Below are positions 45,901 through 53,489 of a stretch of 64,000 nt of DNA, piece after piece. A program made the position numbers and the translations under genes. Origin of the DNA: Diplonema papillatum (Eukaryota; Euglenozoa; Diplonemea; Diplonemida; Diplonemidae); NCBI GenBank assembly GCA_030068145.1, contig JAPJBO010000152.1, forward strand, positions 62,001-126,000. The letters are read 5' to 3'. Within the stretch, counting starts at the first letter, position 1. Every line of letters starts with the position of its first letter. A model generated the notes under the pieces. That model was not told the DNA's origin and made no database searches. It was given only the letters and a program-made list of their open reading frames with translations.

Positions 45901-48900
45901 TAGCTTTCGCGGTGCGGTCTTTCCGGGCCGTTTTGGCTGTTTCCGGGTCGACGATGGGGAAGAAGTCAGGCATTCCATTTCGTGATCGAGCGTCGTGGTG
46001 TTCGCGGCCTGCCGCGATCGCTTCGTTCTTCGTGTCTTCACTTTCTTAACTTTTTGCCCATCATAGAACATTCGCTAACTTTGTGCCCATTATAGAACTG
46101 TTTTTAACTTTTTGCCCCTTCTCGATAACGTTGTGCCCATTATAGAACATTCGCTAAAAATCGTCGTCTTGTTGCGTTAGTGGGGAGTCATTTGCATGCA
46201 AATGAGTACCACACAATGCCAGCTTTTCACTACGTGACTCCGAAAGCGCGGCGCAACTCTAGTCGGCTGCAACTGTTGTTGGCAGTTGCTCACGATCTCA
46301 TAATCCGAAAAGGAATCGGAGTCTTCGCTTTCTCGCTTGCGCCGATAGGCACGCCGCGATGCGGAGGACGCGAGTAGCCGGGAAAAGCCGGCGGGAGGGC
46401 GCGATCGTCGTGTGACCCGTGGAGGGTCGGAACCAGAATCAGTAAAAGGGCCCGAGTCAGGGCCTGCCATCGAAGAGGGCCGGGCGGGGCCGGGTGGGCG
46501 CGGTGTGTTCGGGCCGGCGAGGCCAGTGCCGTCGTCGCCGAGATCGGCGCGTCGTCGTCGTCGTGCGCGCAGCGCGGCTGCGGGAGAGGCCGTGGGGGTG
46601 CAGGGCGCGGGTCGCTTCCTGCCTGCTGGCGGGGGGGCGCGCTTCGGGGGCGACTTCGTCGTCCGCCTCCTCCGGCCACGGCTGGTAGGTGTTCCAGGTG
46701 GGGACGGCGCGCGCCGCTTCCGGCCTGTGAGGCCGTCGCTCTCGCCTAGGCTGCGACCGCCACCGCCGCCGCCGCCGCGATCCCCGCCGCGTCCGCTGCC
46801 GCGACCGCCGCCGCGTGCGCGGCCGCGACCAGTGCCGCGGCCGCCGCCACCGTCTCCGTCACTGTCGTCTCCGCCGCCTCGGCCGCCGCGGCCGCGGCCA
46901 CGGCCGCGGCAGCGGCCGCCACGACCACCGCCACCCCCGTCGCCACTGCTGCTGTCGCGGCCAGCACCACCCCTGTGATGCCCCCGTCCGCAGCACGCGT
47001 CAGCGTTCGGGCAGGTCCCGCATCGCGTCAGCCGATGCGCCCGGCAGCACTGAATGCGCAGGCCGTCGTCCGGTTGGTGGTGCACCTGGCAGCACTGGTC
47101 CACTACAAGGCTGTAGTTTCTCCGCATGCCCGAGCACATTGCGCACTTCTGCTTCGCGCACGCGTGACAGACGGACTGTGAGCGGAGCAGGGGGTCTGCC
47201 TGCGACTCCGGGACGAGCACCGGGAGGCGTGGTCGTTGCGGCATTGGTGTGGGCTCGGCCCAGCGCGCCGAACGCTGCGCTCGCCTCGTCGCGTCATAGA
47301 GCGGGAACACGTCCCCGCCCCAGTTCTTCCCGTCCCCGAGCGCCGCACGCGGGAAGTTCATCTCCAAGACTTCGAACGTCTCCTCCCCCCCAGCGAAATG
47401 TGGCCGCGGTGTCAGACCACCCCACAGCATCGGCGCCCCCAGCGTCCTCATCGAGCCCACCCGGTCTTTCCGTTCGGCCGGAAGCGGCGACGGCAGCTGC
47501 AGTTCCCGACACAGGCGGCACAGCGTCGCTAGCATCGTCCAAAGGGTTTTCCCCCTTCGGTTGGCGGCGAGGTTCGGGGGGCCCAGGATGTCGTGCCCGG
47601 TGAAGACCTCGAAGTCGACGGCCAACTCGATGTTCGACACTTCGCCAGTGTCCGTCCACTGCAATGCCGACAGCCAGCCCTTCATCGCCCGCATCGTCCG
47701 TCCCCCATACGGCCACTTCGGCGGCTCATCCGGTAGGCGCCCGAAGTCAAACAGGTGATGGACCGCCGGCCGCGACGTTGCCGCCCTCCAGGGGTGGATC
47801 GGCTGTACCGCTGCCAGACGGCCACGCTCTGACTCTTCGCGCGCCACGTACACCGACGCCATGAAATGGTGCAAGGCCGCCGCGTCGACCGGCGCGCCTA
47901 CCCCCGTGCACGCGCGTACAAGACGGCCACCGCGCACGGTCCGCCCGCATGAGCTCAGCAAAGCAGGGGCGGCGGCGAATCTCGTCGTACGCAGGGCACT
48001 CCCACCACAAGTGATCCGCCGTGTCGTGGGCGTGGCGGTCACAGTCCCTGCAACACCGGTCCGGCGGCGGGCGCCGCTCACCCGTGGAGGAGCCTCCGTC
48101 TTCGCCAGCCTGCTCGTCGAAGCTACCGGACGCATCTGATGCGGTCGACGTCGTCGACGACGCCGTCGTTGACGCGGGAGAGCTCGCCGAACCTTCCGAT
48201 CCCGCCGCCTCTTCCCCCGCACGCGCATTCCGCCCCCACCGAGCCGCAAGGAAAACACCCCCGGACAGGATGACGGTCAGCGCGCGCCTCACACTGCCGT
48301 CGGCCGCCGTCAGACGCAGCCCGTTCGTGCGCCCGCAGTCTACCCCGGCCTGCACTCCGTCGTACGAAGGCCGCTGTCGCGCAAGCTGCATCCACACCTT
48401 CCGCCGCAGCTAACATTCGCTAAAAATCGTCACTTCGGGGACTCAATACCACAACCTTCAGGACGGGTTTTGGCCTGAATCTGGTCCAAAACTTGAACAG
48501 TACGGTTTCCTGCCCTGTCGGGGATGCGGGCTTCGAAGACTCCTGCTGGGGTCGCTTCCGCCCCCTCCTGGGAGGCGCGTCTTTGAGCCCGGCGGCTGGC
48601 GTGCGAGGAGGGGTTGATTGTGTGGGGATGATCTTCCCCTCTTGGGCGTCGATGATGATGCTGGTGAGGGCGGGGAAGTCAACTTCGAAGGAGTTGTCGT
48701 CGCGCTGGAGCTGGCGAGGTCGAGCGCCGTCCGCGTACGCTTCCGCGTCGCTGCTTTCTTGGCTGGGCGCTTCGGCCCCCGTCTGCTCCTTTTGTTAAGC
48801 AGCGGCTGCCAAAACTTACCGTGACACCCATGATCAAAGTAATGCGTAGTTTTGTTTTATTCTTTTACTTATTGTACCTTGGGTGCATGCTGCAGTCCAG

Positions 48901-49808
48901 CAAGACCGACTTCCTGCGAAACAAGCAACTAGCATGGGTCGCCCTACACAAGCTCAAAGCAACGTGGCGGTCAACGCTGGCGATGGCAACGAAGGCTTGG
49001 CTGTTTCGGTGTCTGGTTCTCAGCATCTTCCTGGCTGGAGCGGAAGCATGGGTGGTGGGGACCGAGTTACGTGCAGACGTGATAGAGGCGTACACGTGTA
49101 TGGTCCGCTACGTGAAGGGGATCAAAGTGTACAGCCGTGACACGCGCATGAAGAACTCAGAGCTGATGGTCGGTTTCCCGAGGATCGAGGCGGTGCTGCA
49201 AGAGAAGCGTCTGCGGTTTGCAGCGCACTGCATGCGTTCTGATCAGCCGATTGCTGGCTTGATGTTCGCGGACCAGCTTCGGGCGAGACGAGTGGGGCGA
49301 CCACTGCTGTCTTTCGAACGAGTAATCTGCAACGATCTCGCGGAAAGGGACCGGACAAAAATCCGGGAGTGGATGGAGGACCGGGAGGTCTGGGACGCAA
49401 AGGTGAAAGAAGTCGTCGCGAACACACTCAAGAACGTCGAAGAGCCGCCGCGCAAAGTACGGAAGCTCATACGGCCCCGGGGGCAAGGCTCCGGACGACG
49501 ACAGAAGACGACAACAACAGCTGCTGCAAGGAGACAACGACGCATTCTGGCCCTTCGCTACATCGATGAGCTGGTCTGCTCGGCGCCGCGGTGCCATGTC
49601 AAAACCTGCGCAGAACACTGCATCAATTGTCATTTTCCGCTGACAGCCCATAATCCGCTGTACCCCACACTGAGATGCCACCTTTGCGAAAGGTACACCT
49701 CATCCGAATGCTGTCACGGCTTGACAGTTTCTGCTGCCGCCGCACTTGAATCGTTTGAATGCAAACACTGCTCCGTTCTACTCCCGTATCTGCGGGGGTG
49801 AGACGACA

Positions 49809-49842
<34 letters not shown>

Positions 49843-50534
49843 TTACTTGTTAGTTGCCGACAACTTTTTTTGTATTGAGGTGTCATTCAGATGTAAATCC
49901 AAAGCCGCCCCTTGTTAAGCATTGAGTTTTTTTAAGTACATGAGCCACTTGGATTAGCATGCACTGCCTCGAAGGCCAGGTTATCGGATGACGTCGTCAC
50001 CTGCCATTGCGTCGTCAAGGTCGAGCATTTGTGGCGCTAGCGGGAATTGGCTTTCTTGCGATTCCAAAGACTGAGTCGGCGAGTACGAGGGCGGGCAGGA
50101 GTGCCCGTTTTCCACTTTCGAGGGCATTGGTGTGCCCGTGGTCCCCGGTCGTTTCTGAGAGCTGCTTGCCCTCGGTACCTTCTTCTTTCTTCGATGCACC
50201 TCTGAGTCGGGTGTGGTCGCCTTCGTCTTCTTCCGCTTGCGGCCGGCGATCGGGCCTTCCTTCGGGGCGGTTGTTAAGCAGCGGCTGCCAAGCCTTGCCG
50301 TGACACCTATGATCAAAGTAAAGGAGGAAAGTGGGCACACCCGAAAGATGAGAGAAGATACGGGTCACCCGTCGTTCGCGTGTGCACGTCTTTCTTCAGC
50401 GAGCAGAACGGCCGCAGGAGGTCGATGAAGCCGAGGTGGTTCTTCTTGCAGGCGATCTCCGCCCCCTCCGTCGAGAGGACCAGGACCGTCGGCCGGTACC
50501 TCTGCTCGACAATGTCCCGGGCGTACTGCGCCAT
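25019..50534 (-). CDS. TRAPPC8: TRAPPC8 (Trs85), TRAPPIII complex subunit, 25.5-kb gene
   Basis: TRAPPC8 is the TRAPPIII-specific subunit that brings the Rab1/Ypt1 exchange factor to early Golgi and autophagosome membranes. Exons (minus strand): 50534-50362, 44881-44767, 44194-43567, 42830-42652, 41065-40739, 38254-37891, 35755-35318, 34690-33537, 27006-26773, 26403-26198, 25282-25019. All have AG acceptors and GT donors, and reading phases agree at every junction except exon 5 to 6, where an exon of length 3n+1 must still be missing. Placed exons total 4082 nt (about 1,360 codons), close to human TRAPPC8 (about 1,435 aa). Diagnostic matches run in order from the N-terminus (KNHLGFIDLLRPFCSLKKDV) through MQLRKLADLCFLMHDYETA and GLPLPTIDTASI to GCLVPVSISLTN and FLLPGQYNVNQFDVKV. 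Introns are stuffed with transposons. It is probably functional, since no exon is broken. Confidence 0.92.
26198..26403 (-). CDS. TRAPPC8: TRAPPC8 exon 10
   Basis: Acceptor CCGCAG|GG (completing Gly), donor AAGAG|GTATCC. It encodes GCLVPVSISLTNHHNS, matching 'CLVPVTLLLSN' of the animal protein. Confidence 0.88.
26773..27006 (-). CDS. TRAPPC8: TRAPPC8 exon 9
   Basis: Acceptor TCGCAG|GT completes the glycine codon split at the exon 8 donor. Donor CACGCAG|GTATGC. It encodes QTLCSCLPFKTTIKPKRTW and NPVPPPLPGMKTEG. Sequence similarity alone is modest; both phases fit. Confidence 0.7.
27195..27510. repeat. Repeat arm left of the hAT region
   Basis: It contains aaacataaaacccaaaaccc (27208), also present at 31643, and ccccccggccgaacggtacgg (27384-27411), which is inverted at 31512-31535. 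These related arms flank the gtaacc array and the transposase, but their arrangement is mixed (one direct, one inverted). Confidence 0.4.
27545..28475. repeat. gtaacc-based minisatellite in two blocks
   Basis: Units of 9-11 bp, each starting gtaacc (gtaaccactgt, gtaaccgagt, gtaaccagtct, gtaaccgggat, gtaaccgctgt, gtaaccactt), form higher-order repeats of about 60-70 bp. The array is split by a unique 280-bp segment (27680-27957) and stops just before the transposase frame. Confidence 0.9.
28585..31082 (+). CDS. hAT-type transposase (ZBED5/SCAND3-like), N-terminally truncated
   Basis: An open frame on the strand opposite TRAPPC8, in its intron 8. It shows VVDAST (first catalytic Asp region), YGWCSDDGATMIGRNEGVIA (matching the 'CTDGA.AM.G' block of ZBED5/SCAND3-type hAT proteins), SWRIRWLKKWA, and near the C-terminus GVERDFGEMRWRVSELRNRV, the hAT dimerisation block. 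An in-frame stop lies at 28582, so the BED-finger N-terminus is missing. Near 30290 the frame shifts: the natural continuation is the frame ending at 31082, a disordered Ala/Pro/Ser tail with three 84-bp repeats (about 30690-30930; TTPATKPAPSTTDNRSSAAV) and a poly-Ser end from (atc)n. It is probably a decayed transposon. Terminal inverted repeats and target duplication were not identified. Confidence 0.72.
31470..31690. repeat. Repeat arm right of the hAT region
   Basis: The counterpart of 27195-27510, with the G/C-run hairpin ggggggcttggccccccgga and aaacataaaacccaaaaccc. Confidence 0.4.
31715..31896 (-). pseudogene. Duplicate of the 3' end of TRAPPC8 exon 8
   Basis: About 180 bp nearly identical to 33537-33716 (block GGMMFLDRKEKKKTGYQQQL), with a small deletion that breaks the frame, in the next intron of the same gene. 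It ends at the point corresponding to the exon 8 donor. Confidence 0.88.
31990..33070. repeat. Array of gcaaagttcgggcgaagcta-like words
   Basis: Dozens of imperfect 17-19-bp units (aagttcgggcgaagct, aagttctggtgaagc) fill 31990-32650 and 32880-33070, with a larger block of about 190 bp duplicated (32105-32240 and 32290-32420). A tRNA-derived SINE interrupts it. Confidence 0.8.
32763..32880 (+). repeat. tRNA-derived SINE S2, plus copy
   Basis: Box A-like tggcagagtgaacagcg and box B-like gagttcgaaccc are at tRNA spacing, followed by ccacttttccggtcgaa. The 5' acceptor strand does not pair with the 3' one, so it is a SINE head and not a tRNA gene. Confidence 0.6.
33120..33262 (-). repeat. tRNA-derived SINE S2, minus copy
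   Basis: In reverse orientation it shares ctggaggcccgggttcgaac and cacttttccggtcgaa with the copy at 32763. Confidence 0.6.
33537..34690 (-). CDS. TRAPPC8: TRAPPC8 exon 8
   Basis: The largest exon, 1154 nt. Acceptor CGACAG|A, donor GAAG|GTGTCG. It encodes VTGLEWSVSAEGLAV, LSATNVHLLCLDFPEDCKWM, FEVPVWIRGESG and LNVPLAFSVFWTAAP, aligning with the second half of human TRAPPC8. Confidence 0.92.
35119..35142 (+). rRNA. Tiny LSU rRNA 3'-end fragment
   Basis: The piece tatggctgaacgcttctga agrees with the LSU 3' region (canonical ...tatggctgaacgcctctaag). It is only about 24 bp, in TRAPPC8 intron 7, so the call is tentative. Confidence 0.35.
35318..35755 (-). CDS. TRAPPC8: TRAPPC8 exon 7
   Basis: Acceptor CACAG|T, donor ATGAG|GTGTGT. 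It encodes NEWASMETALINAV, VFVTMPLANPLSIPITVGHA and LLRVSFVPPSAGWM, the start of the beta-sandwich region. Phases fit exons 6 and 8. Confidence 0.88.
36467..37637. mobile_element. 1.17-kb inverted-repeat element (candidate non-autonomous DNA transposon)
   Basis: Two arms of about 320 bp (36467-36795 and 37323-37637) are nearly perfect inverted copies, starting tacctaccacccccc. Each arm carries seven or so copies of the word cgtgtttaagatcg or cgtgtataagatcg, in both orientations, separated by G or C runs, plus cgctgcgcggg blocks. The middle (36796-37322) has no gene and contains an S1 SINE at about 37060-37272. I could not identify a clear target-site duplication. The arms could form a very long hairpin. 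Confidence 0.7.
37060..37272. repeat. S1 SINE with 5' extension
   Basis: It starts actcgaggggctgccttgtg, passes aatacaactacaaaatgggtc, then the core gaacgcttacgcccgccact, and ends caggtacttatacaacaaaa. It represents the long S1 form also seen at 56310-56522 and 63415-63625. Confidence 0.7.
37665..37880. repeat. S1 SINE, long subfamily, next to the exon 6 donor
   Basis: It matches 18565-18745 (cttcgcttacaccaccgtgt, gcatgacctcacgtccgttc, agctggcgcttatgtaaaaa). Its tail directly abuts the splice donor of TRAPPC8 exon 6. Confidence 0.65.
37891..38254 (-). CDS. TRAPPC8: TRAPPC8 exon 6
   Basis: Acceptor GTCAG|CG, donor TCTCC|GTATGC. It encodes DQALRVTAIAAAVYRRLNL, LRSAVHHMGLYVVQGQKS and VYDGLPLPTIDTASI, matching the animal 'LPQLPLPYINSSATRV' segment. 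An S1 SINE in the intron begins only about 10 bases past the donor. Confidence 0.9.
38300..40735. other. TRAPPC8 intron region with an unplaced exon
   Basis: Phase analysis requires one more small exon here, coding the conserved block that aligns with human residues around 'RKYAFHMILAGHRF'; I could not place it. Visible contents are a repeat at 38363-38450 (copy at 55335-55425), a 3' S1 SINE piece at 38772-38830, T-rich and tata-rich stretches at 39030-39060 and 39510-39640, and an inverted R1 repeat at 40465-40705. Confidence 0.5.
40739..41065 (-). CDS. TRAPPC8: TRAPPC8 exon 5
   Basis: Acceptor CGCAG|ATG, donor CCAG|GTCTGC, phase 0 at both ends. It encodes HTYQAAVHEGLGMCMAVQ, SRPDFALRVRLLQYSL and EEAGMSYLYNQ, the helical-repeat part of Trs85. 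Confidence 0.85.
41648..42335. repeat. 8-bp satellite (tagtactg)n, about 85 units
   Basis: An array of tagtactg with scattered tagtgctg variants, and ttgtactg units at the left end, about 0.69 kb long. It lies in TRAPPC8 intron 4. The unit contains the palindrome agtact, so the RNA or single strand can fold on itself. The 265-275 codon open frames (repeats of YYSTTVLQ) are artefacts of the array. Confidence 0.95.
42652..42830 (-). CDS. TRAPPC8: TRAPPC8 exon 4
   Basis: Acceptor CTCAG|GC, donor ACAAG|GTATTG. It encodes KMVSYWLGGKND and MQLRKLADLCFLMHDYETAH, matching the strongly conserved 'RKMADLCFLVQHYDLAY' region of the animal protein. Confidence 0.93.
42855..42929. repeat. (GA)n microsatellite in TRAPPC8 intron 3
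   Basis: About 75 bp of almost pure gagaga, 25 bp from the exon 4 acceptor. On the transcript it is a (CU)n tract and so may act as an extended polypyrimidine tract. Confidence 0.9.
42958..43025 (-). pseudogene. Duplicate of the 3' end of TRAPPC8 exon 3
   Basis: The block LTRRGKSLNMSVSYKRQG repeats the exon 3 end with two changes (V to G, D to Y), followed by the same aggtccgc donor context. It lies in intron 3 beside a (GA)n tract. Confidence 0.8.
43567..44194 (-). CDS. TRAPPC8: TRAPPC8 exon 3
   Basis: Acceptor ACACAG|CTG, donor CAAG|GTCCGC. It holds the Trs85 blocks FETLDHPVGCILAVSASSAD, LLHYYILVQDLDAS and FGAQYCKLLKING, ending HLTRRVKSLNMSVSDKRQ. The last 60 or so bases also occur as a duplicate at 42958-43025. 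Confidence 0.9.
44767..44881 (-). CDS. TRAPPC8: TRAPPC8 exon 2
   Basis: Acceptor CCTAG|C, donor TTCG|GTATGT. It encodes TSDEVRVQWFTELARSNLDF and on to WEATVSS. The first base completes the codon begun in exon 1. Confidence 0.75.
45814..46071 (-). other. Open frame with short basic and Ser-rich protein character, in TRAPPC8 intron 1
   Basis: It ends LTLPMDDVIK. A second minus-strand frame, 49981-50340, has the same style (KKTKATTPDSEVHRRKKK ... MAGDDVIR), and 48458-48800 a third. They share the ending DDVIK/R and lysine-rich openings, so they may be old copies of one coding segment. I recognise no family. Confidence 0.3.
46050..46165. repeat. Short tandem repeat at the LINE insertion site
   Basis: Three to four imperfect units of about 30 bp (aactttgtgcccattatagaa). 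The last bases, aacattcgctaaaaatcgtc (46146-46165), form the left copy of the LINE target-site duplication. Confidence 0.7.
46177..48397 (-). pseudogene. LINE reverse-transcriptase C-terminal region
   Basis: The first part (48397 to about 47890) holds a zinc-knuckle-like block CCRDCDRHAHDTADHLWWEC followed by PAYDEIRRRP, typical of the end of LINE RT proteins. The frame then shifts to that of the 46177 ORF, with VSNIELAVDFEVFTGHD, a second Cys/His cluster (CHACAKQKCAMCSG ... CGTCPNADACCG) and a long GGRGG/RGRG low-complexity part (about 46990-46740). Because of the shift and the missing 5' part it is not a functional ORF. Antisense frames in this GC-rich part are shadows. Confidence 0.65.
46188..46205. 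other. 3' hairpin, copy B
   Basis: The perfect palindrome tcatttgcatgcaaatga, about 20 bp from the LINE 3' end and flanked by gtgg/ccac. Confidence 0.75.
48874..49803 (+). pseudogene. LINE reverse-transcriptase C-terminal fragment
   Basis: About 310 codons without a stop. It starts in the RT thumb block YLGCMLQSSKTDFLRNKQLA, then AWLFRCLVLSIFLAGAEAWV, the well-known 'K..L.R..V.SILLYGAEAW' block of LINE RTs, followed by RLRFAAHCMRSDQPIA. The C-terminus is a Cys/His cluster (CSAPRCHVKTCAEHCINCHF ... CHLCERYTSSECCHG ... CKHC) that resembles a RING/PHD-like zinc finger. The catalytic RT core is missing (5' truncation). Confidence 0.75.
48874..49840 (+). mobile_element. 5'-truncated LINE (L2 of this window) with (act)n tail
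   Basis: The 11-bp words ttttacttatt (48863-48873) and ttttacttgtt (49841-49851) flank the element, one mismatch apart. It ends in an (act)n microsatellite (49809-49840), a typical 3' tail of several LINE clades. It lies in TRAPPC8 intron 1, antisense to the gene. Confidence 0.75.
49981..50340 (-). other. Open frame with Lys/Ser-rich protein character, in TRAPPC8 intron 1
   Basis: A frame with KRKKTKATTPDSEVHRRKKK and ending DLDDAMAGDDVIR. A 50-bp block at its right end (gttaagcagcggctgcca ... gatcaaagtaa, 50273-50322) is also at 48794-48843. It could be an alternative exon or a relic. Unrecognised. Confidence 0.3.
50362..50534 (-). CDS. TRAPPC8: TRAPPC8 exon 1
   Basis: It starts MAQYARDIVEQRYRPTVLVL and continues with the family block LGFIDLLRPFCSLKKDVH, which aligns with the N-terminus of human TRAPPC8. 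The donor is CC|GTATCT (phase 2). Intron 1 (5.5 kb) holds both LINEs. Confidence 0.88.
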
Positions 50535-50690
50535 TTAAGCCGTGTCGCGTCCGTGCACCCCCCTCCTGCGGCCCTACCCTGGGGAGGGGACCCCCTTGCA
50601 GGTCCTTCCGCCCTTCCCTTTCCGCGCCCCCGCCCGCGGTCGCTACCCGCGGCGCCGGGGTGCTGCCGTGGCTGCCGCCGCCGCCGCCCT

Positions 50691-52380
50691 GCCGGCAGTT
50701 GGGTGGCCGACGACAACGCCCGTCGGAGCCACGGTAAGCCTGCTTGCTAAAGCCCTCCGGACTTCCCGACCGGCCCCCTTCCCCCCCTCCTGAGTGGGGG
50801 TTTTTATTTGCAAGGTGTCGAAGTGGGTCTTTTTTTGTTATGAAATCCAGGTTTACCTATGTTTCGGGCTGCAGTACATTTACATCCGTTGAGATTTTGC
50901 AACTAGCAGTCTCCTCAAGTATTTCCTACAAAGCAGGTGCTTATTCAAGAAAACGATTTTGGAACAATTGCTGCGCCTACGCTTGCAGCTTGCGATGTGC
51001 TGACCCCTACCAGCCGGCAGTTGGGTGGCCGACGACAACGCTCGTCGGAGCCACGGTAAGCCTGCTTGCTAAAGCCCTCCGGACTTCCCGACCGGCCCCC
51101 TTCCCCCCCTCCTGAGTGGGGGTTTTTTTTTGTTATGAAATCCAGGTTTACCTATGTTTCGGGCTGCAGCACATTCACATCCTTTGAGATTTTGCAACTA
51201 GCAGTCTCCTCAAGTATTTCCTACAAAGCAGGTGCTTATTCAAGAAAACGATTTTGGAACAATTGCTGCGCCTACGCTTGCAGCTTGCAATGTGCTGACC
51301 CACAACGCCCGTCGAGCCACGGTAAGCCTGCTTGCTAAAGCCCTCCGGACTTCCCGACCGGCCCCCTTCCCCCCCTCCTGAGTGGGGGTTTTTATTTGCA
51401 AGGTGTCGAAGTGGGTCTTTTTTTGTTATGAAATCCAGGTTTACCTATGTTTCGGGCTGCAGTACATTTACATCCGTTGAGATTTTGCAACTAGCAGTCT
51501 CCTCAAGTATTTCCTACAAAGCAGGTGCTTATTCAAGAAAACGATTTTGGAACAATTGCTGCGCCTACGCTTGCAGCTTGCAATGTGCTGACCCCTACCA
51601 GCCGGCAGTTGGGTGGCCGACGACAACGCCCGTCGGAGCCACGGTAAGCCTGCTTGCTAAAGCCCTCCGGACTTCTCGACCGGCCCCCTTCCCCCCCTCC
51701 TGAGTGGGGGTTTTTATTTGCAAGGTGTCGAAGTGGGTCTCTTTTTGTTATGAAATCCAGGTTTACCTATGTTTCGGGCTGCAGTACATTTACCTCCTTT
51801 GAGATTTTGCAACTAGCAGTCTCCTCAAGTATTTCCTACAAAGCAGGTGCTTATTCAAGAAAACGATTTTGGAACAATTGCTGCGCCTACGCTTGCAGCT
51901 TGCAATGTGCTGACCCCTACCAGCCGGCAGTTGGGTGGCCGACGACAACGCCCGTCGGAGCCACGGTAAGCCTGCTTGCTAAAGCCCTCCGGACTTCTCG
52001 ACCGGCCCCCTTCCCCCCCTCCTGAGTGGGGGTTTTTATTTGCAAGGTGTCGAAGTGGGTCTCTTTTTGTTATGAAATCCAGGTTTACCTATGTTTCGGG
52101 CTGCAGTACATTTACCTCCTTTGAGATTTTGCAACTAGCAGTCTCCTCAAGTATTTCCTACAAAGCAGGTGCTTATTCAAGAAAACGATTTTAGAACAAT
52201 TGCTGCGCCTACGCTTGCAGCTTGCAATGTGCTGACCCCTACCAGCCGGCAGTTGGGTGGCCGACGACAACGCCCGTCGGAGCCACGGTAAGCCTGCTTG
52301 CTAAAACCCTCCGGACTTCCCCCCTTCCCCCTCCTGAGTGGGGGTTTTTATTTGCAAGGTGTCGAAGTGGGTCTTTTTTT
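50691..52380. repeat. 322-bp tandem repeat, about five units, each with an S1 SINE
   Basis: Units start gccggcagttgggtggccga at 50691, 51013, 51601, 51923 and 52245; one unit near 51300 is shortened. Each unit contains a G/C-rich leader, gtcgaagtgggtcttttttt, and an S1 SINE core ending caggtgcttattcaagaaaa. Units are almost identical. The array starts about 160 bp upstream of the TRAPPC8 start codon and so lies in its probable promoter region. Confidence 0.92.
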
Positions 52381-52498
52381 GTCGAACGCTTACGCCCGCC
52401 ATGAAATCCAGATTTGCTGCAGCACATTTACCTCCTTTGAGGTTTCGCAACTAGCAGTCTCCTCAAGTATTTCCTACAAAGCGGGTGCTTATACAAAC
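52375..52498. repeat. S1 SINE copy
   Basis: From tttttgtcgaacgcttacgc to gcgggtgcttatacaaac. It directly follows the 322-bp array and may be its source. Confidence 0.7.
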
Positions 52499-52499
52499 C

Positions 52500-53480
52500 A
52501 CCGTCAAAACAAGCTTTTTACAAAAAAATCACCGTCTCTTTTCGTGGGCACGCGACTAAACCGGTTCATCCTGATAGACCATTGTGTACCGTGATGACAG
52601 ACAGTTCCAAGCAACTCTATGGAGCTCCAGGGGATAGGGATGGACCTGATATGCCATGATGGGCCATGGTACACCGTGATGGTTTCAGGTTAGAATGCAG
52701 AATATCAGCAGCGATGACCTGCATTCCGTGGTACACCGTGATAGACAGCGGCAGGCAACTCGATGCAGTTCCAGGGAATAGGGGTGGACTAGCTTCCGAT
52801 GATCAGGCTGGGCTTTCCACGGCATGCTTGCCTACAAAGAAACGAGGGAGACAAAATGTTCCTGATTCCAGCGCCAGGGGGGTGAGCGCCAGCCTCGGCG
52901 CGGGCGAAAATGGGGAGAAATAGAGCGACGCGCATCGTGGACATGCCTGCGCGCGCGAGGAGAGGAGCATGAGTGAAGTAGTCTGAGGTGGCCATCGCTC
53001 ATTTCAGGCAGGCGCATGTGCGAGGTGACCGAATAGGTGAAACGCTCAGTACCCGGTGGAGCTCAGCCTTCAGATGCTGAAATAAATGCGGGAGTTGAAA
53101 AAGCGGGTGGCACACCCGCCTTTCGGGCGTGGATTTACACGCGTTCGCTTTAACTCTAACTTCTGAGGCTGGACCTCGCCGTGCAGGACGAAACTCTGAG
53201 CACGAGCAATTGCCACCTGAGAGTACTCTCGGACTAGGGTAGTGCGGTCAACAAAATGCTTTTGTTTTCCATTGTTGGTTTTCGACGGAGGCTATGAGGG
53301 GGAAAACTTAGTTTAATGTTTAGGCAGAACACTGCCTCGCATGCATGTTTGATGCTAGCATCAAGTCTTCGTCGAAAAAAGTGTAAAATAAAATAGGGGG
53401 GAGAGAAACAATTGTGTGCATGCTGGTCTGATCGACTCAGAAACAATTTGTCCCTAGCCCAAGGATGAAGAGTAGATGCA
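52500..53480. other. Stretch without a gene
   Basis: 52570-52780 contains several variants of a block around gtgtaccgtgatgacag and ccaggggataggg, related to 21520-21690 in opposite orientation. 53305-53370 is a short repeat (ttagtttaatgtttaggcag) also at 44215 and 24955. Nothing else is recognised. Confidence 0.45.
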
Positions 53481-53489
53481 TCGTTGCGA

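Larger units (their letters stand above)
46166..48411 (-). mobile_element. 5'-truncated LINE (L1 of this window) with 20-bp target-site duplication
   Basis: The 20-bp word aacattcgctaaaaatcgtc stands at 46146-46165 and 48412-48431, a clean target-site duplication. On the minus strand the element contains the C-terminal part of a LINE reverse-transcriptase protein and ends in the hairpin tail shared with 6332-6470. It lacks the RT core, so it is a 5'-truncated copy, as usual for target-primed insertion. It sits in TRAPPC8 intron 1 in the same orientation as the gene. Confidence 0.85.

Noticed and set aside
46412-47603. Plus-strand Arg/Pro-rich frames
   Set aside because: They are the reverse of the GGRGG-coding, GC-rich part of the LINE.
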